Origin: Acidobacteriota bacterium
Lineage (GTDB): Bacteria; Acidobacteriota; Terriglobia; Terriglobales; Acidobacteriaceae
DNA length: 64,000 nucleotides
NCBI GenBank assembly: GCA_016196065.1
Contig: JACPYL010000008.1
Coordinates: 124,001 to 188,000 of the forward strand
Reading direction: 5' to 3'
This document shows positions 20,496 to 28,528 of the stretch, one piece after another; within the stretch, counting starts at the first letter, position 1, and each line of letters begins with the position of its first letter. Position numbers and translations under genes: made by a program. The notes beneath the pieces are model-generated. The model had not been told where the DNA came from. It saw only the letters and a list, made by a program, of their open reading frames with translations, and searched no databases.

Positions 20496-20762
20496 TTATT
20501 TGCGGATGCCGAGCTTCGAAATAACAACTTTGTAGCGTTCGGAGTCATACTTCTTCAAATAGTTCAGCAGACGACGACGCTTGCTGACCAGGATGAGAAG
20601 TCCGCGGCGCGAGCCGTGGTCTTTCTGGTGCGCTTTGAAATGCTCCGTCAACTGACCAATGCGCTCGCTCAACAGCGCGATTTGAACTTCCGGACTACCC
20701 GTATCGGTGGCGTGCGTGCGATAGGTGTCAATGACGGTCTGTTTTTGCTCTCTGGCTAGCAC
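20496..20762 (-). CDS. rpsO: 30S ribosomal protein S15
   Basis: S15 binds the central domain of 16S rRNA early in 30S assembly. From the GTG at 20760-20762 the product is exactly 88 residues, the normal S15 length, beginning [20 protein letters not shown] and containing [15 protein letters not shown] and [19 protein letters not shown]. The frame is open for another 49 codons upstream, but that part ([15 protein letters not shown]) has no S15 character. CAGGAG lies 11 bases before the GTG. It is followed by pnp on the same strand. Confidence 0.96.
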   Translation of the reverse strand: MLAREQKQTVIDTYRTHATDTGSPEVQIALLSERIGQLTEHFKAHQKDHGSRRGLLILVSKRRRLLNYLKKYDSERYKVVISKLGIRK

Positions 20763-21011
20763 TAACCTGTTGCACTCCTGATTCTTTTCATTTCGTAACG
20801 TCTTCGAGGTTAACACGTTGCCGCGAGAAGTGGCAAGGGGCGGGAAAAGTGCTGCCGGCTTCGCTGGGGGCTTCGAAGTGCAACATTTGCAAAGGGCCAC
20901 GGCCCGCACAGGATCTGAGCCTCACTTTGGAAGACGTCCATTCGTGTAGAGCGCGGGTGCGTTTAGGCATCCGTGACCGCGATTCCGCATCTATAGTGAG
21001 TGAATAATCTT

Positions 21012-21230
21012 ATGAGCAACGACGCGGTAAACGGCGACAGCCTCGACGACCTTTGTAAAGACTGTGGACCCACGTTCACGGCCTTCCTGGAGCAGATGGC
21101 TGCCCACAATAAAGAGCAAAAAGAGCAGATGGAAGAACTCCAACCCAAAGTAGTGTGCCCGACCTGCGGCAAAGTTCACGCCTACAGTTTCCCGGGCGGA
21201 TCGAAAGTGATCGAGTCGCCAGCTTCGTGA
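21012..21230 (+). CDS. small zinc-ribbon-like protein, unknown function
   Basis: A 72-residue protein (ATG 21012; a GTG at 21000 would add four residues). It carries two CxxC pairs, LCKDCG near residue 15 and CPTCGK near residue 50, separated by a charged helix (FLEQMAAHNKEQKEQMEEL). This layout suggests one zinc site with a helical insertion. It has no signal peptide. It lies divergently from rpsO, so the 249-base gap between them should hold both promoters. Confidence 0.6.
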   Translation: MSNDAVNGDSLDDLCKDCGPTFTAFLEQMAAHNKEQKEQMEELQPKVVCPTCGKVHAYSFPGGSKVIESPAS

Positions 21231-21365
21231 TGCGATCGTCTTTGTAGATGCCCTAACCATTACAAATCTCTACTCACTTCTTCTGCAAGGTCAGACCTGC
21301 ACCATCGTTCCTCGGTGAAATCACGGACGCCTCTGCCAGCTTCCGAGCCAATCAACGGAGGATTT

Positions 21366-21785
21366 ATGACGATGGAACACCGCACGACCGTGTTTTATGT
21401 GGACGACAATCCAAAGTCGAGCCGGGTACTGACCGCCGTTCTGGAAGCATGCGGCTTCCGCGTGATCGCCATGCAGGATCCCGTCGAAGCAATGGAACTC
21501 TGCAAAAGAACATCGTTCGATCTCGCATTACTGGACTACGAAATGCCCGGCCTGACGGGATCGCAACTGGCGCAGGAAATCAAATTCATGGTCCCAGATG
21601 CCCCGGTAGTGTTGATCTCCGGATACGCGGCGCTGCCGGCGACCGAACTGGTGTTCGTCGACGCACATTTTGGGTTGGGAACGTCGTTGGACGATCTTTT
21701 GTGGACGATGCGGACACTGGCTGGAGTGATCGTGCCTCCGGGATCGATGCATCACGTGGTCGGGCAGCGAGCGGATTCCACGTAG
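21366..21785 (+). CDS. stand-alone response-regulator receiver domain lacking the conserved lysine
   Basis: ATG at 21366 follows CAACGGAGG and gives 139 residues. The receiver fold is clear: acidic pair in VFYVDDNPKSS, phosphorylation Asp in LALLDYEMPGLTG, and the Thr/Ser position in VVLISGYAAL. The usual Lys-Pro near beta-5 is absent: the expected place reads HFGLGTSLDDLL. There is no output domain, and no kinase gene adjoins it. It may be phosphorylated inefficiently or act as a partner-binding module. A strong bidirectional terminator follows. Confidence 0.85.
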   Translation: MTMEHRTTVFYVDDNPKSSRVLTAVLEACGFRVIAMQDPVEAMELCKRTSFDLALLDYEMPGLTGSQLAQEIKFMVPDAPVVLISGYAALPATELVFVDAHFGLGTSLDDLLWTMRTLAGVIVPPGSMHHVVGQRADST

Positions 21786-21812
21786 CAGGAGCGCAAAACT
21801 CACGGCAACAGC

Positions 21813-21840
21813 AAAGGGCGGCCCAAGGGCCGCCCTTTTT
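21813..21840. terminator. bidirectional intrinsic terminator
   Basis: A perfect 11-base GC-rich stem (21813-21823 with 21828-21838, loop CAAG) has T5 on the plus side and A3 on the other. It serves the receiver gene and probably the convergent secreted gene that stops at 21862. Confidence 0.9.
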
Positions 21841-21861
21841 AATGCCTTAATCGGAAACGCC

Positions 21862-22185
21862 TTACAGCATCTTTGCGCTTTCCACCTGGATGCTGTCGCC
21901 TTCCACTTTGCCGGTAACGGCAACATGGTGGCCTTCATGACCCTTCAGGGCATCGGGGTTCTTCACGGTCAGGACCTTCTGATCCTTGTCGGTGACAACG
22001 ACCATGCTGGCTCCGCCTTCGAGGCATTTCTTGGTGCATTCCGCAGCGCCTTCATGCGCGCCTTTTACGCCGCACTTGGAATCGCTGATCCAGCCGTTGA
22101 CGGTGCTCGAATCGCCGGCGAACGAAGCTGTTGCCAGCATCGAAACGAGCGCGAGCGCTGCTAGTACAAACAGAAATTTACGCAT
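21862..22185 (-). CDS. small secreted protein with conserved cysteines
   Basis: A 107-residue protein with a clean signal peptide (MRKFLFVLAALALVSMLATA, cut near SFAG). The mature part begins with VNGWISDSKCGVKGAHEG and has a second cluster ECTKKCLEGG, then a small OB-like beta region (KVLTVKNPDALKGHEGHHVA, VTGKVEGDSIQVES). Proteins of this shape are common in Acidobacteria and are of unknown function. The Cys pairs may form a disulfide or bind metal. The start is fixed by the ribosome site CAGGAGGATGGC just upstream. Confidence 0.75.
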   Translation of the reverse strand: MRKFLFVLAALALVSMLATASFAGDSSTVNGWISDSKCGVKGAHEGAAECTKKCLEGGASMVVVTDKDQKVLTVKNPDALKGHEGHHVAVTGKVEGDSIQVESAKML

Positions 22186-22294
22186 GCCATCCTCCTGAGA
22201 TTCCTTGCGAGAGATTTGTACGCCCTAAGGGTTCCTTGAACTCTACCACAAGCCCATCCCCCATCGCACCGGGAAACCGGCCATGACCAACTTC

Positions 22295-22768
22295 TCATTT
22301 TCTAGCGCGTCCGACCGGCGGCTTCGGGGCTGGATCGGGGGCAACATAGACATATTCTCCGGGACGAGTGTAGTGGAGCTGTTCGCGCGCTTCCTTTTCG
22401 ATCGCCCGGTGATCGGTCTTCATAGCTTTGATGCGGTCTACGTATTCATCGTTTTCTTTTTGCAGGCGTTCGACCTCAGTCTGTAACGTTACCCGTTCCG
22501 CGCGCTTCTGCTGGTACACGACAACGCCATTGGCTCCGAACATGGCATGAAGCAACAGGCCAACCGTAAGCAGCATCGCGGCCAAGGTACCTACCCGGCG
22601 CCATTCTGTCGCGATCCAGGTCCATACGGGACGAGTCTGTTCCACGCAGCGGGCGGCCATTTCTTCGGCTTTGGGACCCTGTTCTTCGATGACCGATCGC
22701 CATCCTTCGCCGGAGTACTGGCGTGGAAAGATGCGCTTTCGAGATTGCGGTCCTAGTCGAAGATCCAT
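22295..22768 (-). CDS. FtsB/DivIC-type septum formation initiator
   Basis: A 157-residue bitopic protein. One membrane helix (VGTLAAMLLTVGLLLHAMFG, about 59-78) is followed by a coiled coil (QQKRAERVTLQTEVERLQKE) and the conserved DivIC segment ENDEYVDRIKAMKTDHRAIE and AREQLHYTRPGEYV. FtsB-like proteins bridge FtsL and FtsQ in the divisome. The cytoplasmic N-terminus is longer (about 58 residues) than in E. coli. It overlaps the 3' end of the phosphohexomutase gene by 16 bases, so translation is probably coupled. Confidence 0.88.
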   Translation of the reverse strand: MDLRLGPQSRKRIFPRQYSGEGWRSVIEEQGPKAEEMAARCVEQTRPVWTWIATEWRRVGTLAAMLLTVGLLLHAMFGANGVVVYQQKRAERVTLQTEVERLQKENDEYVDRIKAMKTDHRAIEKEAREQLHYTRPGEYVYVAPDPAPKPPVGRARK

Positions 22769-24156
22769 GATTTTGCTGCCGCGCTCAACTTCTCAATTCC
22801 GTCTTTACTGCGCGCTTCCGTATAGGCTCGAACCACGGGTTCCGTCCCGGAAAGGCGGTAGCAGACCCACGATCCATCGGCGAGCACGAGTTTGAGGCCG
22901 TCGGTGCGGACCACGCTTGCAACTTTGCTGCCGCAAAAGTCAGACGGATCTCGACGTAACTTCTCAGTAAACTTCGCTTTCACCTCGGGCGTCAAGCTGA
23001 AGTTCTCACGCAGAGGATAGAAGGAACCAACATCGACAAATAACTTTTCGAGTTGTTTACCCAGTGAGGCTCCTCGACGGGCGACCATCTCGCAGCAGAG
23101 CAGTCCGGCGAGGACTCCATCCTTTTCCGGAACGTGCTTGCGAATCGACAGGCCAGCGCTTTCTTCGCCTCCGATGACGATCTTGTCTTCTTTGATGAGT
23201 TCTCCGATGTATTTAAAGCCTACCGGTGTTTCGTAAAGCGGAATCTTGTGTTTCTCGGCGAGTGCGTTGACCAGGTTGGTGGTGGCAACGGACTTGCCAA
23301 CACCGTTTCTCCAACCGCGGCTTTCGACGAGGTAATCGAAGAGCAGGGCGATGATGTAGTTCGGCTGCATGAAGGTGCCGTCCTCATCGACGATGCCGAA
23401 GCGGTCGGCGTCACCGTCGGTTGCAATACCGATGCCGGCGCTAATTTCGCGCATCTTGACGCGCAGGTCTTCCAGCAAGTGGTCGTCGGGTTCGGGGGCA
23501 TGGCCTCCGAACAGGACATCGCGATAATCATGGACGGCTGCTACTTCGACACCGGACTCACGCAGGAGGGCATCGGAGTATCCGCGCGCGGCTCCCCACA
23601 GGGGATCGAAGGCAACCTTCAAGCCGGACTTCTTGATGACGTCGAAGTCGACGATCTCGTGGAGACGCGAGAGATACATGCGGCGCGGATCAATGGGCTG
23701 CGTCTCGGCACGGTTGCCTTTCGATGTCTCGGGATGAGCGTCGAAATCGGCGATGGCGGCTTCGATGGCTTTCGTGGCTTCCGGCAACGCAGGAGCGCCG
23801 TCGGAAGTGGAGAACTTGATGCCGTTATATTCCGGCGGATTGTGTGAGGCCGTGAAGTTGATCGCGCCGTCGGCCTTGGCCTGGGTCACGGCGTAGGAAA
23901 TCGCGGGAGTGGGTGCAGCTTCGGCAATGACCAAGGGAGTGATCTGGTAGCTGGACAGGATCTCGGCGGCCATGGCGCAGAATGTTTCTCCAAGAAAGCG
24001 CGGGTCGCGGCCGACGATCACTTTGGGAGCCTTCGAGTTCTGCGCCACTACATAACGAGAAATTCCGTGGACGGCTCGGCGAACGTTTTCGAACGTGAAT
24101 TCTTCCGCGACGATTGCCCGCCAGCCCGACGTACCAAACTTGATTTGCGTCGCCAT
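22753..24156 (-). CDS. phosphoglucomutase/phosphomannomutase family enzyme
   Basis: A 467-residue alpha-D-phosphohexomutase. The phosphoserine loop is TASHNPPEYNGIKF, the metal loop DGDADRFGIVDEDG, the sugar-specificity loop GGEESAGLS and the phosphate-binding loop RLSGTEPVVRAY. All are intact, so the enzyme should be active. The GEESAG form is found in phosphoglucomutases and in mixed PGM/PMM enzymes, so the exact sugar is open. It converts glucose-1-P and glucose-6-P or the mannose equivalents for envelope sugar synthesis. It starts at ATG 24156 and overlaps the ftsB-like gene downstream. Confidence 0.94.
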   Translation of the reverse strand: MATQIKFGTSGWRAIVAEEFTFENVRRAVHGISRYVVAQNSKAPKVIVGRDPRFLGETFCAMAAEILSSYQITPLVIAEAAPTPAISYAVTQAKADGAINFTASHNPPEYNGIKFSTSDGAPALPEATKAIEAAIADFDAHPETSKGNRAETQPIDPRRMYLSRLHEIVDFDVIKKSGLKVAFDPLWGAARGYSDALLRESGVEVAAVHDYRDVLFGGHAPEPDDHLLEDLRVKMREISAGIGIATDGDADRFGIVDEDGTFMQPNYIIALLFDYLVESRGWRNGVGKSVATTNLVNALAEKHKIPLYETPVGFKYIGELIKEDKIVIGGEESAGLSIRKHVPEKDGVLAGLLCCEMVARRGASLGKQLEKLFVDVGSFYPLRENFSLTPEVKAKFTEKLRRDPSDFCGSKVASVVRTDGLKLVLADGSWVCYRLSGTEPVVRAYTEARSKDGIEKLSAAAKSWIFD

Positions 24157-24202
24157 GTTCGCCCCCGTATCCTGCGAGTGAAAATGTAACGCCTGATTTT
24201 AT

Positions 24203-24520
24203 ATGACTGACAAGAGAGTTGTGCTGACAACCTGCGGGTCTGCAGAAGAAGCGCGACGCATCGCGCAGCAATTGGTGGAACGGCGGCTGGCGGCGTGCGT
24301 CAACATCGTTCCACAGATCGAGTCGGTGTATCGCTGGAAGAACGAAGTGGAAAGCGCGAGCGAGTGGCTGTTGCTGATCAAGACAACCGCAGATGCATTC
24401 GACGCGTTGCGGGCAGCGATCAAGGAATTGCATTCCTATGACGTACCGGAATGCGTGGCGATCGCGGTTGAAGATGGGAGTGCGGCCTATCTGGAATGGA
24501 TCGGGGAGTCGGTGGGTTAG
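24203..24520 (+). CDS. cutA: divalent-cation tolerance protein CutA
   Basis: A 105-residue trimeric PII-like protein: VVLTTCGSAEEARRIAQQLV, RLAACVNIVPQIESVYRWK and SEWLLLIKTTADAF are the CutA1 signature, and SYDVPECVAIAVEDGSAAYL its C-terminal half. Its role in metal tolerance is genetic and the mechanism is unsettled. It lies divergently from the phosphohexomutase with only 46 bases between, so their promoters must overlap. Confidence 0.95.
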   Translation: MTDKRVVLTTCGSAEEARRIAQQLVERRLAACVNIVPQIESVYRWKNEVESASEWLLLIKTTADAFDALRAAIKELHSYDVPECVAIAVEDGSAAYLEWIGESVG

Positions 24521-24546
24521 CGTCGGCGCGAGGGCTAACCAGCGCC

Positions 24547-24596
24547 GGGGCTAAAGCCCCATTTCATATTTAGCTCACGCGGCCCTGAAGGGCCGC
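24547..24596. repeat. pair of REP-like hairpins
   Basis: Two small palindromes follow cutA: 24547-24560 (GGGGCT/AGCCCC around AA) and 24579-24596 (eight-base perfect stem GCGGCCCT/AGGGCCGC around GA). Their 'gene-product' style core, GC-rich arms around a short purine loop, resembles 7816-7835. Confidence 0.45.
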
Positions 24597-24660
24597 TCTT
24601 CCACGGTTGTGCCCACAGCAACACCAACAGGATGACGGCAAGGTGACGGTGCTACAAAAG

Positions 24661-24688
24661 AAAAACGGCGGCGAGATTGCGCTCGCCG
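24661..24688 (-). terminator. terminator of the heptad-repeat gene
   Basis: On the minus strand a seven-base GC stem (24682-24688 with 24669-24675) is followed within four bases by UUUUU. It begins 26 bases after the stop of the gene ending at 24715. Confidence 0.7.
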
Positions 24689-24714
24689 TCATTTCGTTCT
24701 GATCCACGGAAAGA

Positions 24715-25158
24715 CTATTTGCCTTTGCGATCGCGATGAAGGTAGCGGCGATCGTGACGGATATCATTCTTGTCGTGATGGATGTCGCGCTGATCGTGGC
24801 GAACATCTTTCACATCGGCATGACGGTCGGCGCGATCGTGACGGATGTCCCGCTTGTCGTGACGGGCATCGGCACGGTCCTTGGCAAGAGCAGCGGTATT
24901 GCCCGTGCGCTTGTCGCGAGCGATATCGGCGCGGTCGTGGTTCAAGTCGCGGCGGTCGTGGTTGATATCTTTCTGGTCATGACGAACATCGCGCACGTCC
25001 TGGTTACGATCTCGACGGTCTCCGCGCAGGTCGCGGCGATCGTGTCGCAGGTCTTTCTTGTCTTTGGCGACATCGGTCGCTGAACCCGTGCTGCTCTGAC
25101 CAAAGGCCATCGCACCGGCCAACAAGATAAATCCAAAACTCAATACGCTTCGTCGCAT
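24715..25158 (-). CDS. secreted protein of tandem Asp/His/Arg heptad repeats
   Basis: From ATG 25158 the product is 147 residues. A signal peptide (MRRSVLSFGFILLAGAMAFG) is followed by two blocks of seven-residue repeats, such as DLRHDRR, DLRGDRR, DVRHDQK, DINHDRR, DLNHDRA, split by a linker TGNTAALAKDRA, then DARHDKR, DIRHDRA, DVRHDQR, DIHHDKN and DIRHDRR. The pattern D-(I/L/V)-x-H-D-x-(R/K) repeats about 13 times with no aromatic core. It could form a charged helix or bind metal through His/Asp. The longer frame to 25260 would put a non-secretory leader first. Confidence 0.7.
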   Translation of the reverse strand: MRRSVLSFGFILLAGAMAFGQSSTGSATDVAKDKKDLRHDRRDLRGDRRDRNQDVRDVRHDQKDINHDRRDLNHDRADIARDKRTGNTAALAKDRADARHDKRDIRHDRADRHADVKDVRHDQRDIHHDKNDIRHDRRYLHRDRKGK

Positions 25159-25325
25159 TTGTCTCTCTCCTGAGGCTTCCCGCCTTCGTTTGCTTGAACA
25201 CGGCGGGAATGGGAAAGTTTCGCCGACGAGCGACGAGCCGAGTAGATGCTGGCAGGACAACGACTATTACCTTGGTAACTCAGGCTTGCGGGTAAGTAAG
25301 CAGGCCCCGTGTTTTCAGGGGGTTC

Positions 25326-26126
25326 CTATCTGGGCTTACGCGCACGCAAATTCAGGCGAGTGTAATCGAGTGTCCATCCGAAACCATCGCCGGCGGTGCG
25401 GCGGGCAACTTCTTGAAGGAATTTCAACCGTAGCGTATCCGTGGGCAAGCGCTCCAGATGGCGGTGCAATACAAACGTGCGGAGATATTCTTGAAATTCT
25501 TCACTCGTGGACACGGTAACCGCGGCCGATTCGAGATTGGTGCGAATCCCTTCAAATCCGGCGGACTGCAAGCGCGACGCTGCGCTCTCGGCGTCATAGA
25601 AGAACCAGGGTTCAGCATAGCCCGCGAGCCACTGGGAAAATTCCACCGTCTCGGAGAGCGCTCGCACGTGTTTGCGCAATCGAGCGATGTTGGGACCTCC
25701 TCCGCATTGTGCGTGCAACCATCCACTGGGGCGGAGAGCGCCGAAGATGCCGCGAAACAGCGCATCGTGGTCCGCCACCCAATGAAATGAGGCGGTGCTG
25801 AAGATGCCGTCGAAGGCATCGTGAAAAGGCAGAGCAAGGAAGTCCGCGGCTACAAAACTGACGCGGTCACCGAACTGCGAAGTTAGATCGGCCTGCGCAT
25901 GCTGGACCATGTTGCAGGAGAGATCGAGCCCGACGACTCTTCCGCGCGGGAGATTTTCCAGAAGAAGGCGAGTCAGTTTCCCCGTCCCGCAACCCGCATC
26001 GAGTACGCATTCATCGCCGCGCAGGTGCAAGTCGTTAAGGACGCGCTGTCCCCATTGAAATTGCGGCGTGGAGAGGCGATGGTATTCGGCGGCGTTCCAT
26101 TCGCGGGATTTCGGTGGTTGCGACAT
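25326..26126 (-). CDS. class I SAM-dependent methyltransferase
   Basis: A 266-residue enzyme from ATG 26126 (TTG at 26147 would add seven residues). The SAM motifs are clear: VLDAGCGTGKLTRLLLE (motif I), VVGLDLSCNMVQHAQ (motif II) and FDGIFSTASFHWVADHD. The sequence and the Trp/His at FHWV resemble trans-aconitate methyltransferases and related small-molecule O-methyltransferases. The C-terminal helical half (EFQEYLRTFVLHRHLERLP) fits that group too. The substrate cannot be assigned. No operon partner is certain; the transsulfuration genes follow upstream on the same strand. Confidence 0.88.
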   Translation of the reverse strand: MSQPPKSREWNAAEYHRLSTPQFQWGQRVLNDLHLRGDECVLDAGCGTGKLTRLLLENLPRGRVVGLDLSCNMVQHAQADLTSQFGDRVSFVAADFLALPFHDAFDGIFSTASFHWVADHDALFRGIFGALRPSGWLHAQCGGGPNIARLRKHVRALSETVEFSQWLAGYAEPWFFYDAESAASRLQSAGFEGIRTNLESAAVTVSTSEEFQEYLRTFVLHRHLERLPTDTLRLKFLQEVARRTAGDGFGWTLDYTRLNLRARKPR

Positions 26127-26223
26127 GGATTGATTTGTAATCTGCAATTTGCAAATGAACGACAGCGTGTTTCGGATTCAAATTGCCAATCACAAATTAC
26201 TGATCTGCTAGCTCTTTTTCGAC

Positions 26224-27381
26224 CTAAATGGCGGCCAGCGCCTGCTCGAGATCAGCGAGGATGTCCTCGACGTCCTCGATGCCGACGGAGATACGCACAA
26301 GGCCGTCGGTAATGCCGATTTTGCGGCGGCCTTCTTCGCCGACTGCGGCGTGGGTCATCGTAGCGGGATGAGAGATTAACGTTTCGACACCGCCAAGAGA
26401 CTCTGCCAGGGAGCAGACGCGGACTTTGCGCAGCATCTTGTTCGCGTTGTCGAGCGAGCCGGTTTCGAAGGCGATCATCGATCCGAAGCCGGACATCTGC
26501 TTCTTCGCTAATTCGTGCTGCGGATGATCCGACAGGCCAGGGTAGAAAACTTTCTTGACCTTCTTATGTTTGGAGAGGTAGTCGGCGACTTTGCGTCCAT
26601 GGCTGTCGTGCTGCACCATGCGAGCGGCCAACGTTTTCACTCCACGCAGAATCAGCCAGCACTCGAAGGGAGACAGGATCGCTCCTGCAGCTTTTTGGAG
26701 GTACGCCAGTTTCTCGCCTTGTTCGGGCTTGGTGCATACGACGACTCCACCGAGTCCGTCGCTGTGGCCGTTGAGAAACTTTGTCGTCGAGTGGACAACC
26801 ATATCGGCGCCGAGTTCGATTGGGCGCTGAAAGTACGGCGACATGAAGGTGTTGTCGACGACGACTTCGATTCCCCGTTGATGGGCGAGTTCGGCGATCG
26901 CGCGGAGGTCGCAGAGTTCCATCAGAGGATTGGTCGGGGTCTCGACGAAAATCAGTTTCGTGTTCTTTTGGAGTGAGCGCTCAACATTCTTTACATCGGA
27001 AGTATCGACGTACGTGAATGTCATGCCGAAGTTCACGAACACGTTATTAAAAAGCCGGGGCGTGCCGCCATAAAGATTGTGCCCGGCGACGACGTGGTCT
27101 CCGGACTTGAGCATGGTCATGATGGCGTTGATGGCCGCCATGCCGCTGGCAAATACCCGCGACGAGGTTCCTCCCTCGAGCGCGGCGAGATTGGTTTCGA
27201 GGCGGTCGCGTGTGGGATTCGAGACGCGGGCGTATTCGTATCCCTTGTGCTTGCCGATCTCCTCCTGCACGTAGGTCGAAGTGGGATAGATCGGAACGGA
27301 GACCGCGCCGGTCAATGGGTCGGGCTCTTGTCCAGTGTGGATGGCGGTGGTGGCGAAACCGGGCTGCTTTGTCAAAGGCAC
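26224..27381 (-). CDS. mccB: cystathionine gamma-lyase / gamma-synthase (PLP)
   Basis: A 385-residue Cys/Met-metabolism PLP enzyme. The PLP lysine lies in STTKFLNGHSDGLGG, the Tyr/Arg pair in YEYARVSNPTRDRLE, and VETPTNPLMELCDL and SLAESLGGVETLISHPATMT are family hallmarks. Sequence alone does not separate cystathionine gamma-lyase from gamma-synthase. The neighbour upstream (62 bases) is a CBS-like synthase, which favours the reverse transsulfuration role (cystathionine to cysteine, 2-oxobutyrate and ammonia). The symbol is tentative. Confidence 0.9.
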   Translation of the reverse strand: MPLTKQPGFATTAIHTGQEPDPLTGAVSVPIYPTSTYVQEEIGKHKGYEYARVSNPTRDRLETNLAALEGGTSSRVFASGMAAINAIMTMLKSGDHVVAGHNLYGGTPRLFNNVFVNFGMTFTYVDTSDVKNVERSLQKNTKLIFVETPTNPLMELCDLRAIAELAHQRGIEVVVDNTFMSPYFQRPIELGADMVVHSTTKFLNGHSDGLGGVVVCTKPEQGEKLAYLQKAAGAILSPFECWLILRGVKTLAARMVQHDSHGRKVADYLSKHKKVKKVFYPGLSDHPQHELAKKQMSGFGSMIAFETGSLDNANKMLRKVRVCSLAESLGGVETLISHPATMTHAAVGEEGRRKIGITDGLVRISVGIEDVEDILADLEQALAAI

Positions 27382-27443
27382 TCCTAGGATTTCAGCGCTT
27401 GGCGCTCAGTAACCTTAAGAAGCGGTGCGGGCTTAAGATTCTT

Positions 27444-28394
27444 CTATACTCCGCCCTCGAAGATTTTCTTCGATAAATATCGTTCCGCTGAGTCGGGGAT
27501 CAAAGTTGCGACTCGCTTCCCTGCCCCGAGACGCTTGGCGATTTGCAGGGCGGCGAAGACGTTGGCGCCGGCGCTGGATCCGCCGAGGACGCCTTCACGG
27601 GCGGCGAGTTGTTTCACCATGCCGAAGGCTTGTTCGTCGTTCACCATCAGGACTTCGTCGCACACGGAAGCATCGAAATTCTTCGGAATAAAACTGGAAC
27701 CAATGCCTTCGACTTTGTGCGGACCGGGCTGGCCCCCGCCGAGCACAGAGCCTTGCGTCTCAACCGCGATCGCCAGGACATTCGGCAGGCGCTCTTTCAA
27801 GAAGCGAGCTATGCCGGTAAAGGTGCCCGCTGTTCCGGAGCCGACGGTGACCGCGTCGATGCGTCCCTCCATCTGTTCGAAGATCTCGCGAGCGGTGGTC
27901 TGGTAGTGGTAGTCGGGGTTGGCGGGATTTTCGAACTGGGCCGCCATGAAGGCGGATGCGTCGGTGGCCTGCAGGTCTTTTGCGCGTTGGATGGCGCCTT
28001 GCATGCCCTCGGCTTCCGGAGTGCGAGTGACCTCTGCGCCGAGGGCCCGCATGATCAATACTTTTTCCTCCGAAAATTTTTCGGGGACGAACATGTGGAC
28101 TTTATATCCGCGATTCACGCCGATCAGAGCCAAGCCGATCCCGGTGTTGCCCGCAGTGGCTTCAATGATCGTGCCGCCCGGGCGGAGTTTCCCTTCCCGT
28201 TCGGCCCGCTCGATCAAGCCGATGGCGGCGCGGTCCTTCACACTGCCGCCGGGATTCAGGTATTCCAATTTGACGAAGACGTCCGCCGAACCGGCGGGCA
28301 CGAGCTTCTTCAACTGCAACATCGGGGTTTCGCCTACGAGTTTGGTGATGTCGTCGCTGACGCGCAGGCGCGGATTGGTAGTGGTCGGGGTCAC
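27444..28394 (-). CDS. mccA: cystathionine beta-synthase-like / cysteine synthase
   Basis: A 316-residue fold-type II PLP enzyme. PLP Lys lies in NPGGSVKDRAAIGLI; the substrate loop is EATAGNTGIGLALIG; the phosphate loop is VGSGTAGTFTGIARFL. The stretch RGYKVHMFVPEKFSEEKVL, followed by MRALGAEVTRTP, resembles the CBS subgroup more than classical CysK. There is no C-terminal CBS domain pair, as in bacterial MccA. The likely reaction joins an activated serine with homocysteine. Start is GTG at 28394. The symbol rests on context with the adjacent lyase. Confidence 0.88.
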   Translation of the reverse strand: MTPTTTNPRLRVSDDITKLVGETPMLQLKKLVPAGSADVFVKLEYLNPGGSVKDRAAIGLIERAEREGKLRPGGTIIEATAGNTGIGLALIGVNRGYKVHMFVPEKFSEEKVLIMRALGAEVTRTPEAEGMQGAIQRAKDLQATDASAFMAAQFENPANPDYHYQTTAREIFEQMEGRIDAVTVGSGTAGTFTGIARFLKERLPNVLAIAVETQGSVLGGGQPGPHKVEGIGSSFIPKNFDASVCDEVLMVNDEQAFGMVKQLAAREGVLGGSSAGANVFAALQIAKRLGAGKRVATLIPDSAERYLSKKIFEGGV

Positions 28395-28528
28395 ACTACA
28401 GGGTAAGGAAGGAAAGGCGGAGCGTCAATGACCGCAATTTGTAATTTGGCAATTTCTAATCTGGAATGTGACGTGATGTCGTCAGTCCTTGCATTGCCCA
28501 CCACAAAACCATCGAATCACAATTTTGT

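Noticed and set aside
24730-25090. Short DNA repeats that look like a CRISPR array
   Set aside because: The period is 21 bases and matches in-frame heptads of a secreted protein; there are no unique spacers and no cas genes.
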